From positions 1 through 61,376 of the forward strand of contig CAJUKA010000018.1 of NCBI GenBank assembly GCA_910586585.1: a DNA stretch of 61,376 bases, given 5' to 3'. The position numbers were made by a program, and so were the translations under genes. The notes beneath the pieces were generated by a model. That model saw only the letters and a list, made by a program, of their open reading frames with translations, searched no databases and was not told the origin of the DNA. Positions 1 through 9,287 of the stretch are shown in pieces (position 1 is the stretch's first letter; the number at the start of each line of letters is the position of its first letter). The DNA comes from an uncultured Lachnospiraceae bacterium. GTDB lineage: Bacteria > Bacillota > Clostridia > Lachnospirales > Lachnospiraceae.

Positions 1-90
1 GCTTAAATAAGGGATTCTATAAAATTTAGATATTACGTGAGTGTTTAAAACCCGGGTAATTAAATTTTGGTAATGTTTCATTTATTTTCA

Positions 91-119
91 TTGACTTCAA
101 AAAAGACTTGTGATAATAT
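91..119 (+). promoter_or_regulatory. Probable sigma-A promoter of rpoB-rpoC
   Basis: A TTGACT box at 91-96 is followed by an AT-rich -10 region at 112-119, which can be read as GATAAT with a 15-base spacer or TAATAT with a 17-base spacer. The 234 bases before rpoB hold no convincing gene. The roughly 110-base leader between this promoter and the start codon shows no obvious attenuator. The ribosome binding site GGGGTG sits at 222-227. Confidence 0.5.
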
Positions 120-234
120 GTAGGGTGCACTATTGTGAAAAATTGTGTCCATTTAAAGGAATGGAAATAGAGCGTTTATGAGTGGATACGATTACATTTT
201 TAGATGTATATCATGAAGAACGGGGTGAAATGTC

Positions 235-3200
235 ATGGAAAAGAACAGAATACGTCCAGTGGTTTCCGGTAAGACAATGCGTATGAGTTACCAGAGACAA
301 GAAGAGGTTCTAAGCATGCCCAATCTTATCGAAGTCCAGAAAGATTCGTACAAATGGTTCCTTGAAGAAGGTTTTAGGGAAGCTTTAGCGGATATTTCTC
401 CGATTACCGATTATAGCGGGCGTTTAAGTCTGGAATTTGTAGATTACGTTTTGGCAGAAGACGAGATCAAACATACAATCGAGGAGTGCAAGGAAAGAGA
501 TTTAACCTATGAGGCTCCTGTAAAGATTAAAGTTCGTCTTCACAATAAGGAAAAGGAAGAAATCAGCGAACATGAGATTTTTATGGGGAATTTCCCGTTG
601 ATGACAGAAACAGGCACCTTTGTGATTAATGGCGCAGAACGTGTTATTGTCAGCCAGTTAGTGCGTTCCCCCGGTATCTACTATGGTATTGCCCATGATA
701 AAATTGGTAAGAGGCTGTTTTCTTGTACGGTGATTCCGAACCGTGGTGCATGGCTTGAGTATGAGACAGACTCCAATGATGTTTTTTATGTTCGTGTAGA
801 CAGAACCAGGAAGGTTCCTATTACCGTATTTATTCGTGCATTGGGAGTGGGTACAAACGAAGAAATCCTTGAATTATTTGGTGAAGAACCGAAAATCCAG
901 GCAAGTTTTACCAAAGACACAGCAGAAAATTACCAGGAAGGCTTAAAGGAATTATACAGCAAGATTCGACCTGGTGAACCATTTAGTTTGGACAGTGCAG
1001 AAAACCTTGTAACTGCCATGTTTTTTGACCCCAAAAGATATGACCTTGCAAAGGTTGGCAGATATAAATTTAACAAAAAACTTTCTTTAAAAAATAGAAT
1101 TAAAAATCAGATTCTGGCGGAAGATGTAGTCGATCCGTTTAGCGGGGAGATTCTTGGACAGAAAGGTGATAAGGTTACAATGGAGATGGCTGAAGAAATT
1201 CAAAATGCAGCTGTCCCGTTTGTGTGGATTCAAACAGAGGAGAGAATTGTAAAAGTTCTGTCTAATATGATGGTTGATATCACAAACTTTGTCGATTGTG
1301 ACCCTAGAAGTCTTGGAATTACGGAGCAAGTTTATTTTCCGGTTCTTCGTCAGATATTGGAAGAATATTCGGAAAACCCAGAAGAATTGGCAGATGCGAT
1401 TACAGGAAATGTACATGAGTTGATTCCTAAGCACATTACAAAAGAAGATATTTTAGCTTCGATTAATTATAATATGCATTTGGAATATGGACTTGGAAAC
1501 AGCGATGATATTGATCATTTGGGAAACAGACGTATCAGAGCTGTCGGAGAGCTTTTGCAGAACCAGTATCGTATTGGACTTTCAAGAATGGAACGTGTTG
1601 TTCGTGAGAGAATGACGACACATGATTCGGATGATGTATCACCGCAGGCATTGATTAATATAAAACCTGTACAGGCTGCCATCAAAGAGTTTTTTGGTTC
1701 TTCACAGTTGTCACAGTTTATGGACCAGAATAACCCGCTTGGTGAGCTGACACACAAGAGACGTCTTTCTGCATTGGGACCAGGCGGACTTTCAAGAGAC
1801 CGTGCCGGATTTGAGGTTCGAGATGTACACTATTCTCACTATGGCAGAATGTGCCCGATTGAGACACCAGAAGGTCCGAATATTGGTTTGATTAACTCGC
1901 TTGCATCTTATGCAAGAATTAATGAATATGGCTTTATTGAAGCTCCTTATAGAAAGATTGACAAGACAGATCCGAAAAATCCGCGTGTTACAAACGAGGT
2001 AATCTACATGACTGCGGACGAGGAGGATAATTATCATGTAGCACAGGCGAATGAGCAGCTTGATGAAAAAGGATATTTTGTCCGAAATTCCGTTTCGGGT
2101 CGTTACTTGGATGAGACACAAGAGTATCCAAAGACCATGTTTGACTACATGGACGTTTCCCCTAAAATGGTATTTTCTGTGGCGACGGCTTTGATTCCGT
2201 TTCTTCAGAATGACGATGCCAACCGTGCATTGATGGGATCGAACATGCAGCGTCAGGCAGTTCCTCTGCTCTTTACAGAAGCGCCAGTAGTAGGTACTGG
2301 TATTGAAGTAAAAGCGGCAGTTGACTCCGGTGTGTGCGTGGTAGCCAAAAAGCCGGGTACTATCAGTTATGTGTCCTCTAAGCTTATCCGAATAACTTAT
2401 GACGACGGAGAGAAAGCAGAGTTTAAGCTTCATAAGTTTGAGCGAAGCAACCAATCAAACTGCTATAATCAGAAGCCGATTGTATTTAAAGGAGATCATG
2501 TAGAAGCGGGGCAGGTAATTGCTGACGGAGCATCTACGAATGGCGGAGAACTGGGTCTTGGAAAAAATCCATTGATTGGTTTCATGACATGGGAAGGCTA
2601 TAACTATGAGGACGCGGTACTTTTAAGTGAAAGACTTGTTATGGAGGATGTGTATACCTCCATTCATATAGAAGAATACGAGACAGATGCCCGTGATACC
2701 AAGCTGGGGCCGGAAGAGATTACAAGAGATGTACCTGGTGTCGGAGACGATGCACTCAAGGATTTGGATGACAGAGGCATTATTCGAATTGGCGCTGAGG
2801 TTCGCGCAGGCGATATTCTTGTCGGCAAGGTTACACCCAAAGGAGAGACAGAACTTACAGCCGAGGAAAGACTTCTGAGAGCGATCTTTGGTGAGAAGGC
2901 AAGGGAAGTAAGAGATACTTCTTTGAAAGTACCACATGGTGAGTACGGTGTAGTCGTTGATGCAAAAGTGTTTTCGCGTGCAAATGGCGATACAGAACTT
3001 GCTCCCGGTGTGAACCAGACAGTGCGTATTTATATTGCACAGAAGAGAAAAATTTCTGTCGGTGATAAGATGGCTGGACGACATGGAAATAAGGGTGTTG
3101 TTTCCCGCGTGCTTCCAGTTGAAGATATGCCATATCTGCCAAATGGACGTCCGCTTGATATTGTGCTGAATCCATTAGGCGTGCCTTCGCGTATGAATAT

Positions 3201-4095
3201 TGGACAGGTGCTTGAAATCCACCTCTCCTTGGCAGCAAAGGCGCTAGGGTTCAATGTATCAACGCCTGTGTTTGATGGCGCGAACGAGATGGATATTATG
3301 GATACTTTAGAGCTTGCAAATGACTATGTAAATCTTGAATGGGAAGAATTTGAGACAAAGTATAAGCAGGAATTGCTGCCAGAAGTATTGGATTATTTAT
3401 CTGAAAACAGAGCACACAGAAACCTTTGGAAGGGAGTGCCGATTTCAAGAGATGGAAAAGTAAGGCTTAGAGATGGCCGTACAGGAGAGTATTTTGACAG
3501 TCCTGTTACAATTGGCCATATGCATTATCTGAAACTCCATCATTTGGTAGATGACAAGATTCATGCACGTTCAACAGGCCCTTATGGTATGGTTACGCAG
3601 CAGCCGCTTGGCGGTAAGGCGCAGTTTGGTGGACAGCGTTTTGGTGAGATGGAAGTTTGGGCGCTTGAGGCTTATGGTGCATCACACACATTGCAGGAAA
3701 TTCTGACAGTGAAATCAGATGACGTTGTTGGACGTGTCAAGACATATGAAGCTATCATCAAAGGAGAAAATATTCCTGAGCCAGGAATTCCGGAATCATT
3801 CAAGGTATTGCTCAAAGAGCTTCAGTCACTTGGACTGGATGTCAAAGTGTATGATGAGGACCGCAATGAAGTTGAACTCAAAGAGTCTGTTGAATATACG
3901 GACAACGATTTCCGTGTTGAAATGGAAGGCGACACCAAGTATGATAACAGAGAAAATCTTGAGGGATACCAGCAGAAAGAATTTGATGCTGAAAGCGGTG
4001 ATTTGATCGACGCGGAAGATGACTTTGATGACGAGGATGATTTTGATGATGATTTCGAAGGAGATGATGACGGCTTTGATGATGACTTTGAGTAA
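235..4095 (+). CDS. rpoB: DNA-directed RNA polymerase subunit beta
   Basis: The 1286-residue product is the beta subunit of RNA polymerase, which forms the catalytic centre together with beta'. The rifampicin-binding cluster is visible and looks wild type: the D of FMDQNNP, the H of LTHKRR and the S of RRLSALG are all present. The GDKMAGRHGNKG block and the C-terminal LGGKAQFGGQRFGEMEVWALEAYGA region (split here by description only) are intact, so the enzyme should be functional. The start is ATG at 235 with GGGGTG upstream. An unusual feature is a C-terminal tail of about 30 residues that is almost entirely Asp, Glu, Phe and Gly (around residues 1258-1286). rpoC follows 83 bases downstream and is probably cotranscribed. 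Confidence 0.99.
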   Translation: MEKNRIRPVVSGKTMRMSYQRQEEVLSMPNLIEVQKDSYKWFLEEGFREALADISPITDYSGRLSLEFVDYVLAEDEIKHTIEECKERDLTYEAPVKIKVRLHNKEKEEISEHEIFMGNFPLMTETGTFVINGAERVIVSQLVRSPGIYYGIAHDKIGKRLFSCTVIPNRGAWLEYETDSNDVFYVRVDRTRKVPITVFIRALGVGTNEEILELFGEEPKIQASFTKDTAENYQEGLKELYSKIRPGEPFSLDSAENLVTAMFFDPKRYDLAKVGRYKFNKKLSLKNRIKNQILAEDVVDPFSGEILGQKGDKVTMEMAEEIQNAAVPFVWIQTEERIVKVLSNMMVDITNFVDCDPRSLGITEQVYFPVLRQILEEYSENPEELADAITGNVHELIPKHITKEDILASINYNMHLEYGLGNSDDIDHLGNRRIRAVGELLQNQYRIGLSRMERVVRERMTTHDSDDVSPQALINIKPVQAAIKEFFGSSQLSQFMDQNNPLGELTHKRRLSALGPGGLSRDRAGFEVRDVHYSHYGRMCPIETPEGPNIGLINSLASYARINEYGFIEAPYRKIDKTDPKNPRVTNEVIYMTADEEDNYHVAQANEQLDEKGYFVRNSVSGRYLDETQEYPKTMFDYMDVSPKMVFSVATALIPFLQNDDANRALMGSNMQRQAVPLLFTEAPVVGTGIEVKAAVDSGVCVVAKKPGTISYVSSKLIRITYDDGEKAEFKLHKFERSNQSNCYNQKPIVFKGDHVEAGQVIADGASTNGGELGLGKNPLIGFMTWEGYNYEDAVLLSERLVMEDVYTSIHIEEYETDARDTKLGPEEITRDVPGVGDDALKDLDDRGIIRIGAEVRAGDILVGKVTPKGETELTAEERLLRAIFGEKAREVRDTSLKVPHGEYGVVVDAKVFSRANGDTELAPGVNQTVRIYIAQKRKISVGDKMAGRHGNKGVVSRVLPVEDMPYLPNGRPLDIVLNPLGVPSRMNIGQVLEIHLSLAAKALGFNVSTPVFDGANEMDIMDTLELANDYVNLEWEEFETKYKQELLPEVLDYLSENRAHRNLWKGVPISRDGKVRLRDGRTGEYFDSPVTIGHMHYLKLHHLVDDKIHARSTGPYGMVTQQPLGGKAQFGGQRFGEMEVWALEAYGASHTLQEILTVKSDDVVGRVKTYEAIIKGENIPEPGIPESFKVLLKELQSLGLDVKVYDEDRNEVELKESVEYTDNDFRVEMEGDTKYDNRENLEGYQQKEFDAESGDLIDAEDDFDDEDDFDDDFEGDDDGFDDDFE

Positions 4096-4178
4096 CAATT
4101 TGGTAAGTCTGCATAGTTCGTGTGCTGACAAGGAATAAATGTGAAAATGGTAGACAAAAATCTGGAAGGAGTACCAAT

Positions 4179-7100
4179 ATGTCTGAGAATAAAAATGAAC
4201 AGAGCCAGTCTATATCGTTTGATGCTATCAAAATTGGTCTGGCTTCTCCTGAGAAGATCAGAGAGTGGTCAAAGGGCGAGGTAACAAAACCGGAAACCAT
4301 CAATTACAGAACGTTAAAGCCTGAGCGGGATGGTCTTTATTGTGAAAAAATTTTTGGACCCAGCAAGGACTGGGAATGTCACTGTGGGAAATATAAAAAG
4401 ATTCGATATAAAGGCGTTATTTGTGACCGCTGTGGTGTAGAGGTTACAAAATCAAGTGTCCGCAGAGAACGTATGGGACATATTGAGCTTGCTGCTCCTG
4501 TGTCGCATATCTGGTATTTTAAAGGAATTCCAAGCCGTATGGGACTGATTCTTGACCTTACGCCAAGAGTCCTTGAAAAAGTGTTGTATTTTGCCTCATA
4601 TATTGTATTGGACCCAAGAGATACAGACCTTGAATACAAACAGGTGTTGTCAGAGAAAGAATACCAAGACAATGTAGAAAAATGGGGCAGAAATAGTTTT
4701 CGAGTAGGTATGGGGGCTGAGGCAATCAAAGAGCTTTTAGAGGCAATTGATTTGGAAAAGGACTGCGAAGAACTTTCAGCAGAGTTAAACAGCGAGAATA
4801 CCAAAGGACAGAAACGTGCAAAAATTATAAAGAGATTGGAAGTTGTGGAGTCGTTTAGAGCTTCGGGCAACAGGCCAGAGTGGATGATTATGGATGCAAT
4901 TCCAGTTCTGCCACCTGATTTGCGACCAATGGTTCAGCTTGACGGCGGTAGATTTGCAACATCTGATTTGAATGATTTATACAGAAGAATTATAAACAGA
5001 AATAACCGCTTAAAGAGACTTCTTGAGCTAGGAGCGCCAGATATTATTGTCCGCAATGAAAAGAGAATGCTTCAGGAGGCAGTAGATGCGCTGATAGATA
5101 ACGGCAGACGTGGACGGCCTGTAACGGGTCCTGGTAACAGGGCATTGAAATCACTGTCTGATATGCTCAAGGGAAAAGGTGGACGATTCCGCCAGAACCT
5201 GCTTGGCAAACGTGTCGATTATTCTGGACGTTCGGTTATTGTCGTAGGTCCAGAACTCAAGATTTATCAGTGCGGTTTACCAAAAGAGATGGCGATAGAG
5301 CTTTTCAAGCCATTTGTTATGAAAGAGCTCGTATCCAGACAGATTTCACAGAATATCAAACATGCCAAAAAACTTGTCGAAAAACTAGATCAGGCAGTGT
5401 GGGATGTTCTTGAGGAAGTCATAAAAGAACATCCTGTTATGCTGAACCGTGCACCAACGCTTCACAGACTTGGAATTCAGGCATTTGAGCCAATTCTTGT
5501 TGAAGGTAAGGCGATCAAACTGCATCCATTGGTTTGTACAGCATTCAATGCCGATTTTGATGGAGATCAGATGGCTGTGCATCTTCCATTGTCAGTGGAG
5601 GCACAGGCAGAATGCAGATTTTTGCTTCTTTCACCAAACAATCTGTTAAAGCCCTCAGACGGCGGTCCAGTTGCGGTTCCTTCACAGGATATGGTGCTTG
5701 GTATTTACTATTTGACGCAGGAAAGACCTGGTGCACTTGGAGAGGGAAAATATTTCAAAAATATCAATGAAGCCATTCTTGCATATGAAAATAAAGCATG
5801 TACACTTCATTCCAGAATCAAGGTGAGAGTGGATAAGACCATGCCAGACGGAGAGACTGTTTCAGGCATTGTGGAGTCTACATTGGGGCGTTTTATTTTT
5901 AATGAAATTCTTCCCCAAGACTTGGAGTTTGTAGACAGAAGCAAAGAAGAAAACTTGCTGCTTCCAGAAGTAGATTTTCATGTGGGCAAAAAAGGTTTAA
6001 AGCAGATTCTTGAAAAAGTTATTAACATTCATGGTGCAACCAAGACCGCCGAGGTTTTGGACAGCATCAAGGCGATGGGATATAAATATTCAACACGTGC
6101 GGCTATGACAGTTTCTATCTCTGATATGACAGTGCCAGCGGAAAAAGCGCAAATGCTTGAAGCGGCACAAAAAACGGTAGACCGCATTACAATGAATTTC
6201 AGACGTGGCCTGATGACGGATGAAGAACGTTATAAGGCAGTGGTGGAGACTTGGAAAGAAACAGACGATGCGCTTACCGATAAGCTTATCGGTGGTCTTG
6301 ACAAGTACAATAATATATTTATGATGGCAGATTCCGGTGCCCGTGGTTCCAATCAGCAGATTAAACAGCTTGCAGGTATGCGTGGACTGATGGCAGATAC
6401 AACGGGACGTACAATTGAGCTGCCAATCAAGTCTAATTTCCGAGAAGGACTTGACGTATTGGAGTACTTTATGTCTGCGCATGGTGCGCGAAAAGGAATG
6501 TCCGATACAGCGCTTCGTACTGCTGACTCTGGGTATCTTACCCGTCGAATGGTTGACGTTTGCCAGGAATTGATTATTCGCGAGATTGATTGCTGCGAAG
6601 ACAAAGGTTTCATACCAGGTATGGAAGTGGCGGCGTTTATGGATGGAAAAGAAACCATAGAAAGCCTGAAGGACAGAATTACAGGAAGATATTCTTGTGA
6701 AGATATTAAGGACAGGGATGGAAATATTCTTGTAAAGAAGAATCATATGATTACGCCAAGCCGGGCAGCCAGAGTTCTCAGCAAGGGAGTGGATGAAAAA
6801 GGTGAACCTATTGAAAAGGTTAAAATCAGAAACATTCTTTGTTGCAAATCGCACATTGGTATTTGCGCAAAATGTTATGGCGCGAATATGGCAACAGGAG
6901 AAGCGGTACAGATTGGCGAGGCGGTAGGTATTATTGCAGCACAGTCCATTGGTGAACCTGGTACACAGTTGACAATGAGAACCTTCCACAGCGGCGGTGT
7001 TGCGGGTGATGATATTACCCAAGGTCTTCCGCGTGTTGAGGAATTGTTTGAGGCAAGAAAGCCGAAGGGTCTTGCGATTATCGCAGAATTTGGCGGCAAG

Positions 7101-7844
7101 GCAACGATCAAGGATACAAAGAAAAAACGTGAGATTATTGTTTCAGATGGTATCAACGAAAAGACGTACCTTATACCATATGGTTCACGTATTAAGATTT
7201 CTGATGGTGCTGAACTAGAAGCTGGCGACGAACTGACAGAAGGAAGTATTAATCCACATGATTTGTTGGAAATTAAAAAAATTGGTGCGGTTCAGAACTA
7301 TTTGCTTCGTGAAGTACAGAGAGTTTATCGCTTGCAGGGTGTTGATATTGCGGATAAGCATATAGAGGTTATTGTTCGTCAGATGCTGAAAAAGAAGCGT
7401 ATTGAGACAAGCGGTGATACAGACTTTTTGCCAGGGACACTGGTAGATGCGCTTGAACTTGAAGATATCAATGAACAGCTTTTTGCGGAAGGCAAACAGC
7501 CAGCAGAATCCAAAGATGTGATTCTTGGTATCACAAAAGCAGCGCTTGCGACAAGTTCATTCCTTTCAGCAGCTTCTTTCCAGGAAACAACAAAAGTTCT
7601 TACAGAAGCAGCCATTAAGGGCAAGATTGACCCATTGATTGGTTTGAAGGAAAATGTTATCATTGGTAAGCTGATTCCAGCAGGTACAGGATTGAGACGG
7701 TATAGAAATGTTAAGCTGAATACAGACATTGACCTTGAATCCACACTTGACTTTGAGGATGACATAGATTTTGACGCAGAAGAAGAGATTGTAGTGGATG
7801 ATGAGATGGAAGAAGCACTGGTACCTGGGGTGCTGACCGATTGA
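4179..7844 (+). CDS. rpoC: DNA-directed RNA polymerase subunit beta'
   Basis: The 1221-residue product is the catalytic beta' subunit. The N-terminal zinc site (CHCGKYK...CDRCGVEV) and the Mg-binding NADFDGDQM motif are present, as is the trigger-loop/bridge-helix region further on. An earlier in-frame ATG exists at 4122, but ATG 4179 is preferred because GGAAGGAG lies at 4164-4171 with normal spacing and the family begins near this point. The C-terminus is also acidic (DFEDDIDFDAEEEIVVDDE), echoing the tail of rpoB. The gene is cotranscribed with rpoB and ends about 70 bases before a strong terminator. Confidence 0.99.
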   Translation: MSENKNEQSQSISFDAIKIGLASPEKIREWSKGEVTKPETINYRTLKPERDGLYCEKIFGPSKDWECHCGKYKKIRYKGVICDRCGVEVTKSSVRRERMGHIELAAPVSHIWYFKGIPSRMGLILDLTPRVLEKVLYFASYIVLDPRDTDLEYKQVLSEKEYQDNVEKWGRNSFRVGMGAEAIKELLEAIDLEKDCEELSAELNSENTKGQKRAKIIKRLEVVESFRASGNRPEWMIMDAIPVLPPDLRPMVQLDGGRFATSDLNDLYRRIINRNNRLKRLLELGAPDIIVRNEKRMLQEAVDALIDNGRRGRPVTGPGNRALKSLSDMLKGKGGRFRQNLLGKRVDYSGRSVIVVGPELKIYQCGLPKEMAIELFKPFVMKELVSRQISQNIKHAKKLVEKLDQAVWDVLEEVIKEHPVMLNRAPTLHRLGIQAFEPILVEGKAIKLHPLVCTAFNADFDGDQMAVHLPLSVEAQAECRFLLLSPNNLLKPSDGGPVAVPSQDMVLGIYYLTQERPGALGEGKYFKNINEAILAYENKACTLHSRIKVRVDKTMPDGETVSGIVESTLGRFIFNEILPQDLEFVDRSKEENLLLPEVDFHVGKKGLKQILEKVINIHGATKTAEVLDSIKAMGYKYSTRAAMTVSISDMTVPAEKAQMLEAAQKTVDRITMNFRRGLMTDEERYKAVVETWKETDDALTDKLIGGLDKYNNIFMMADSGARGSNQQIKQLAGMRGLMADTTGRTIELPIKSNFREGLDVLEYFMSAHGARKGMSDTALRTADSGYLTRRMVDVCQELIIREIDCCEDKGFIPGMEVAAFMDGKETIESLKDRITGRYSCEDIKDRDGNILVKKNHMITPSRAARVLSKGVDEKGEPIEKVKIRNILCCKSHIGICAKCYGANMATGEAVQIGEAVGIIAAQSIGEPGTQLTMRTFHSGGVAGDDITQGLPRVEELFEARKPKGLAIIAEFGGKATIKDTKKKREIIVSDGINEKTYLIPYGSRIKISDGAELEAGDELTEGSINPHDLLEIKKIGAVQNYLLREVQRVYRLQGVDIADKHIEVIVRQMLKKKRIETSGDTDFLPGTLVDALELEDINEQLFAEGKQPAESKDVILGITKAALATSSFLSAASFQETTKVLTEAAIKGKIDPLIGLKENVIIGKLIPAGTGLRRYRNVKLNTDIDLESTLDFEDDIDFDAEEEIVVDDEMEEALVPGVLTD

Positions 7845-7911
7845 TACGCGATTGTTTTGACGAATAAGCGGCAAGCATTGGTATAATAAAATAGGAAACG
7901 AAAAGATAAAA

Positions 7912-7953
7912 CAAAAATCTACTTTCTATATATGGAAGTGGATTTTTGTTTTT
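7912..7953 (+). terminator. Rho-independent terminator after rpoC
   Basis: A 15-base stem (CAAAAATCTACTTTC pairing with GGAAGTGGATTTTTG through two G-U pairs) with a seven-base loop is followed by a T run. It separates the rpoBC unit from the rpsL unit. Confidence 0.85.
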
Positions 7954-8041
7954 AGAGACGCATAGCAGTTAAAAAAGAGTCTATTCATTGATGAACAGCC
8001 GAAAAATCCAATACTTTTTTTTGAGAAAAATAAAAAAATGA

Positions 8042-8070
8042 TTGACATTCGCAAATGCTAAAAGTATAAT
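8042..8070 (+). promoter_or_regulatory. Strong promoter of the rpsL-rpsG-fusA unit
   Basis: A consensus TTGACA at 8042-8047 and a consensus TATAAT at 8065-8070 are separated by exactly 17 bases. Transcription would begin near 8077, about 54 bases before rpsL. Confidence 0.9.
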
Positions 8071-8130
8071 AATCTAGCATGCGTATAAAAGATAGGCATT
8101 TAGTTATGATTATATAGGAGGTGAAAAGGA

Positions 8131-8550
8131 ATGCCAACATTTAACCAATTAGTAAGAAAAGGACGTCAGGAAACAGTTAAGAAGTCTACTGCACCAGCAC
8201 TTCAGAGAGGGTACAACTCTTTAAGGAAGAAAGCAACTGACACATCAGCACCTCAGAAGAGAGGCGTTTGTACAGCGGTTAAGACCGCTACACCAAAGAA
8301 GCCGAATTCAGCACTTAGAAAAATTGCCAGAGTTCGTCTTTCAAATGGTATGGAAGTTACAAGCTATATTCCAGGTGAAGGACATAATTTGCAGGAGCAT
8401 AGCGTCGTTCTGATTAGAGGAGGACGTGTAAAGGACTTACCTGGTACAAGATACCATATTATCAGAGGTACTCTTGATACAGCAGGCGTTGCGAACAGAA
8501 GGCAGGCTCGCTCTAAATATGGAGCTAAGAGACCGAAAGCGGGTAAATAG
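8131..8550 (+). CDS. rpsL: 30S ribosomal protein S12
   Basis: The 139-residue product is ribosomal protein S12 of the decoding centre. The PTFNQLVRKGR N-terminus, TPKKPNSALRK and RGGRVKDLPGTRYH are diagnostic. The lysines in the two streptomycin-resistance hot spots (in TPKKPNS and GRVKDLPG) are both wild type, so no streptomycin resistance or dependence is predicted from this gene. AGGAGG lies at 8117-8122. It is the first gene of the str-type operon. Confidence 0.99.
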   Translation: MPTFNQLVRKGRQETVKKSTAPALQRGYNSLRKKATDTSAPQKRGVCTAVKTATPKKPNSALRKIARVRLSNGMEVTSYIPGEGHNLQEHSVVLIRGGRVKDLPGTRYHIIRGTLDTAGVANRRQARSKYGAKRPKAGK

Positions 8551-8790
8551 TGTGAGAATCTTTGATTTTCATGCGGCAAATTTGTGCAGATACAGAAATT
8601 CACAGGAGTTTGGTACTGCATAAGATGCATATGATTTACCATGTACCACAAAAAACTAATTAGTGTTGGGATTCTGATTTAATACCTTATTAAAATAGAA
8701 AACCGCGCGAACACAAAGTTTTATAATGTGAGTACCGTTGATTTAATCAGACAGTGGATTTTGCTGTCAATTATTAAGGAGGGAAGAACC

Positions 8791-9261
8791 GTGCCACGTA
8801 AAGGACATATTCAAAAAAGAGATGTATTAGCAGATCCTATTTACGGAAATAAGGTGGTTACGAAGCTTATCAATAATGTCATGTTAGATGGTAAGAAAGG
8901 CGTAGCACAGAAAATCGTATATGGAGCATTTGCCAGAGTAGAAGATAAAGCACAAAAGCCGGCTGTAGATGTATTTGAAGAGGCTATGAATAATATTATG
9001 CCTTTGCTTGAGTGTAAGGCAAGACGTATCGGAGGGGCAACCTATCAGGTACCTCTTGAGGTAAAGCCAGAGCGTCGTCAGACTTTAGGGCTTCGCTGGT
9101 TGGTATTCTTTGCACGCAAAAGAGGCGAGAAGACGATGGAAGAAAGACTTGCGAATGAAATTCTTGACGCGTCAAACAATACAGGCGCTGCTGTAAAAAG
9201 AAAAGAAGACATGCATAAGATGGCAGAGGCAAATAAGGCTTTTGCACATTACAGATTCTAG
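8791..9261 (+). CDS. rpsG: 30S ribosomal protein S7
   Basis: The 156-residue product is ribosomal protein S7, the primary 16S rRNA-binding protein of the small-subunit head. PRKGHIQKRDV at the N-terminus and HKMAEANKAFAHYRF at the C-terminus match the family and its usual length. The start is GTG 8791, preceded by AAGGAGGG at 8776-8783; an upstream in-frame extension to 8728 is rejected because it has no family counterpart. The 240-base gap after rpsL has no clear gene; it contains an imperfect inverted repeat (TGGTAC near 8611, GTACCA near 8643). Confidence 0.98.
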   Translation: MPRKGHIQKRDVLADPIYGNKVVTKLINNVMLDGKKGVAQKIVYGAFARVEDKAQKPAVDVFEEAMNNIMPLLECKARRIGGATYQVPLEVKPERRQTLGLRWLVFFARKRGEKTMEERLANEILDASNNTGAAVKRKEDMHKMAEANKAFAHYRF

Positions 9262-9287
9262 TTTCTAATTTTTAAGGAGGAAGAACT

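Noticed and set aside
1792..2454. Long open frames on the minus strand inside rpoB, rpoC and tuf
   Set aside because: They are antisense to highly conserved housekeeping genes, lack ribosome binding sites and encode no recognisable domain.
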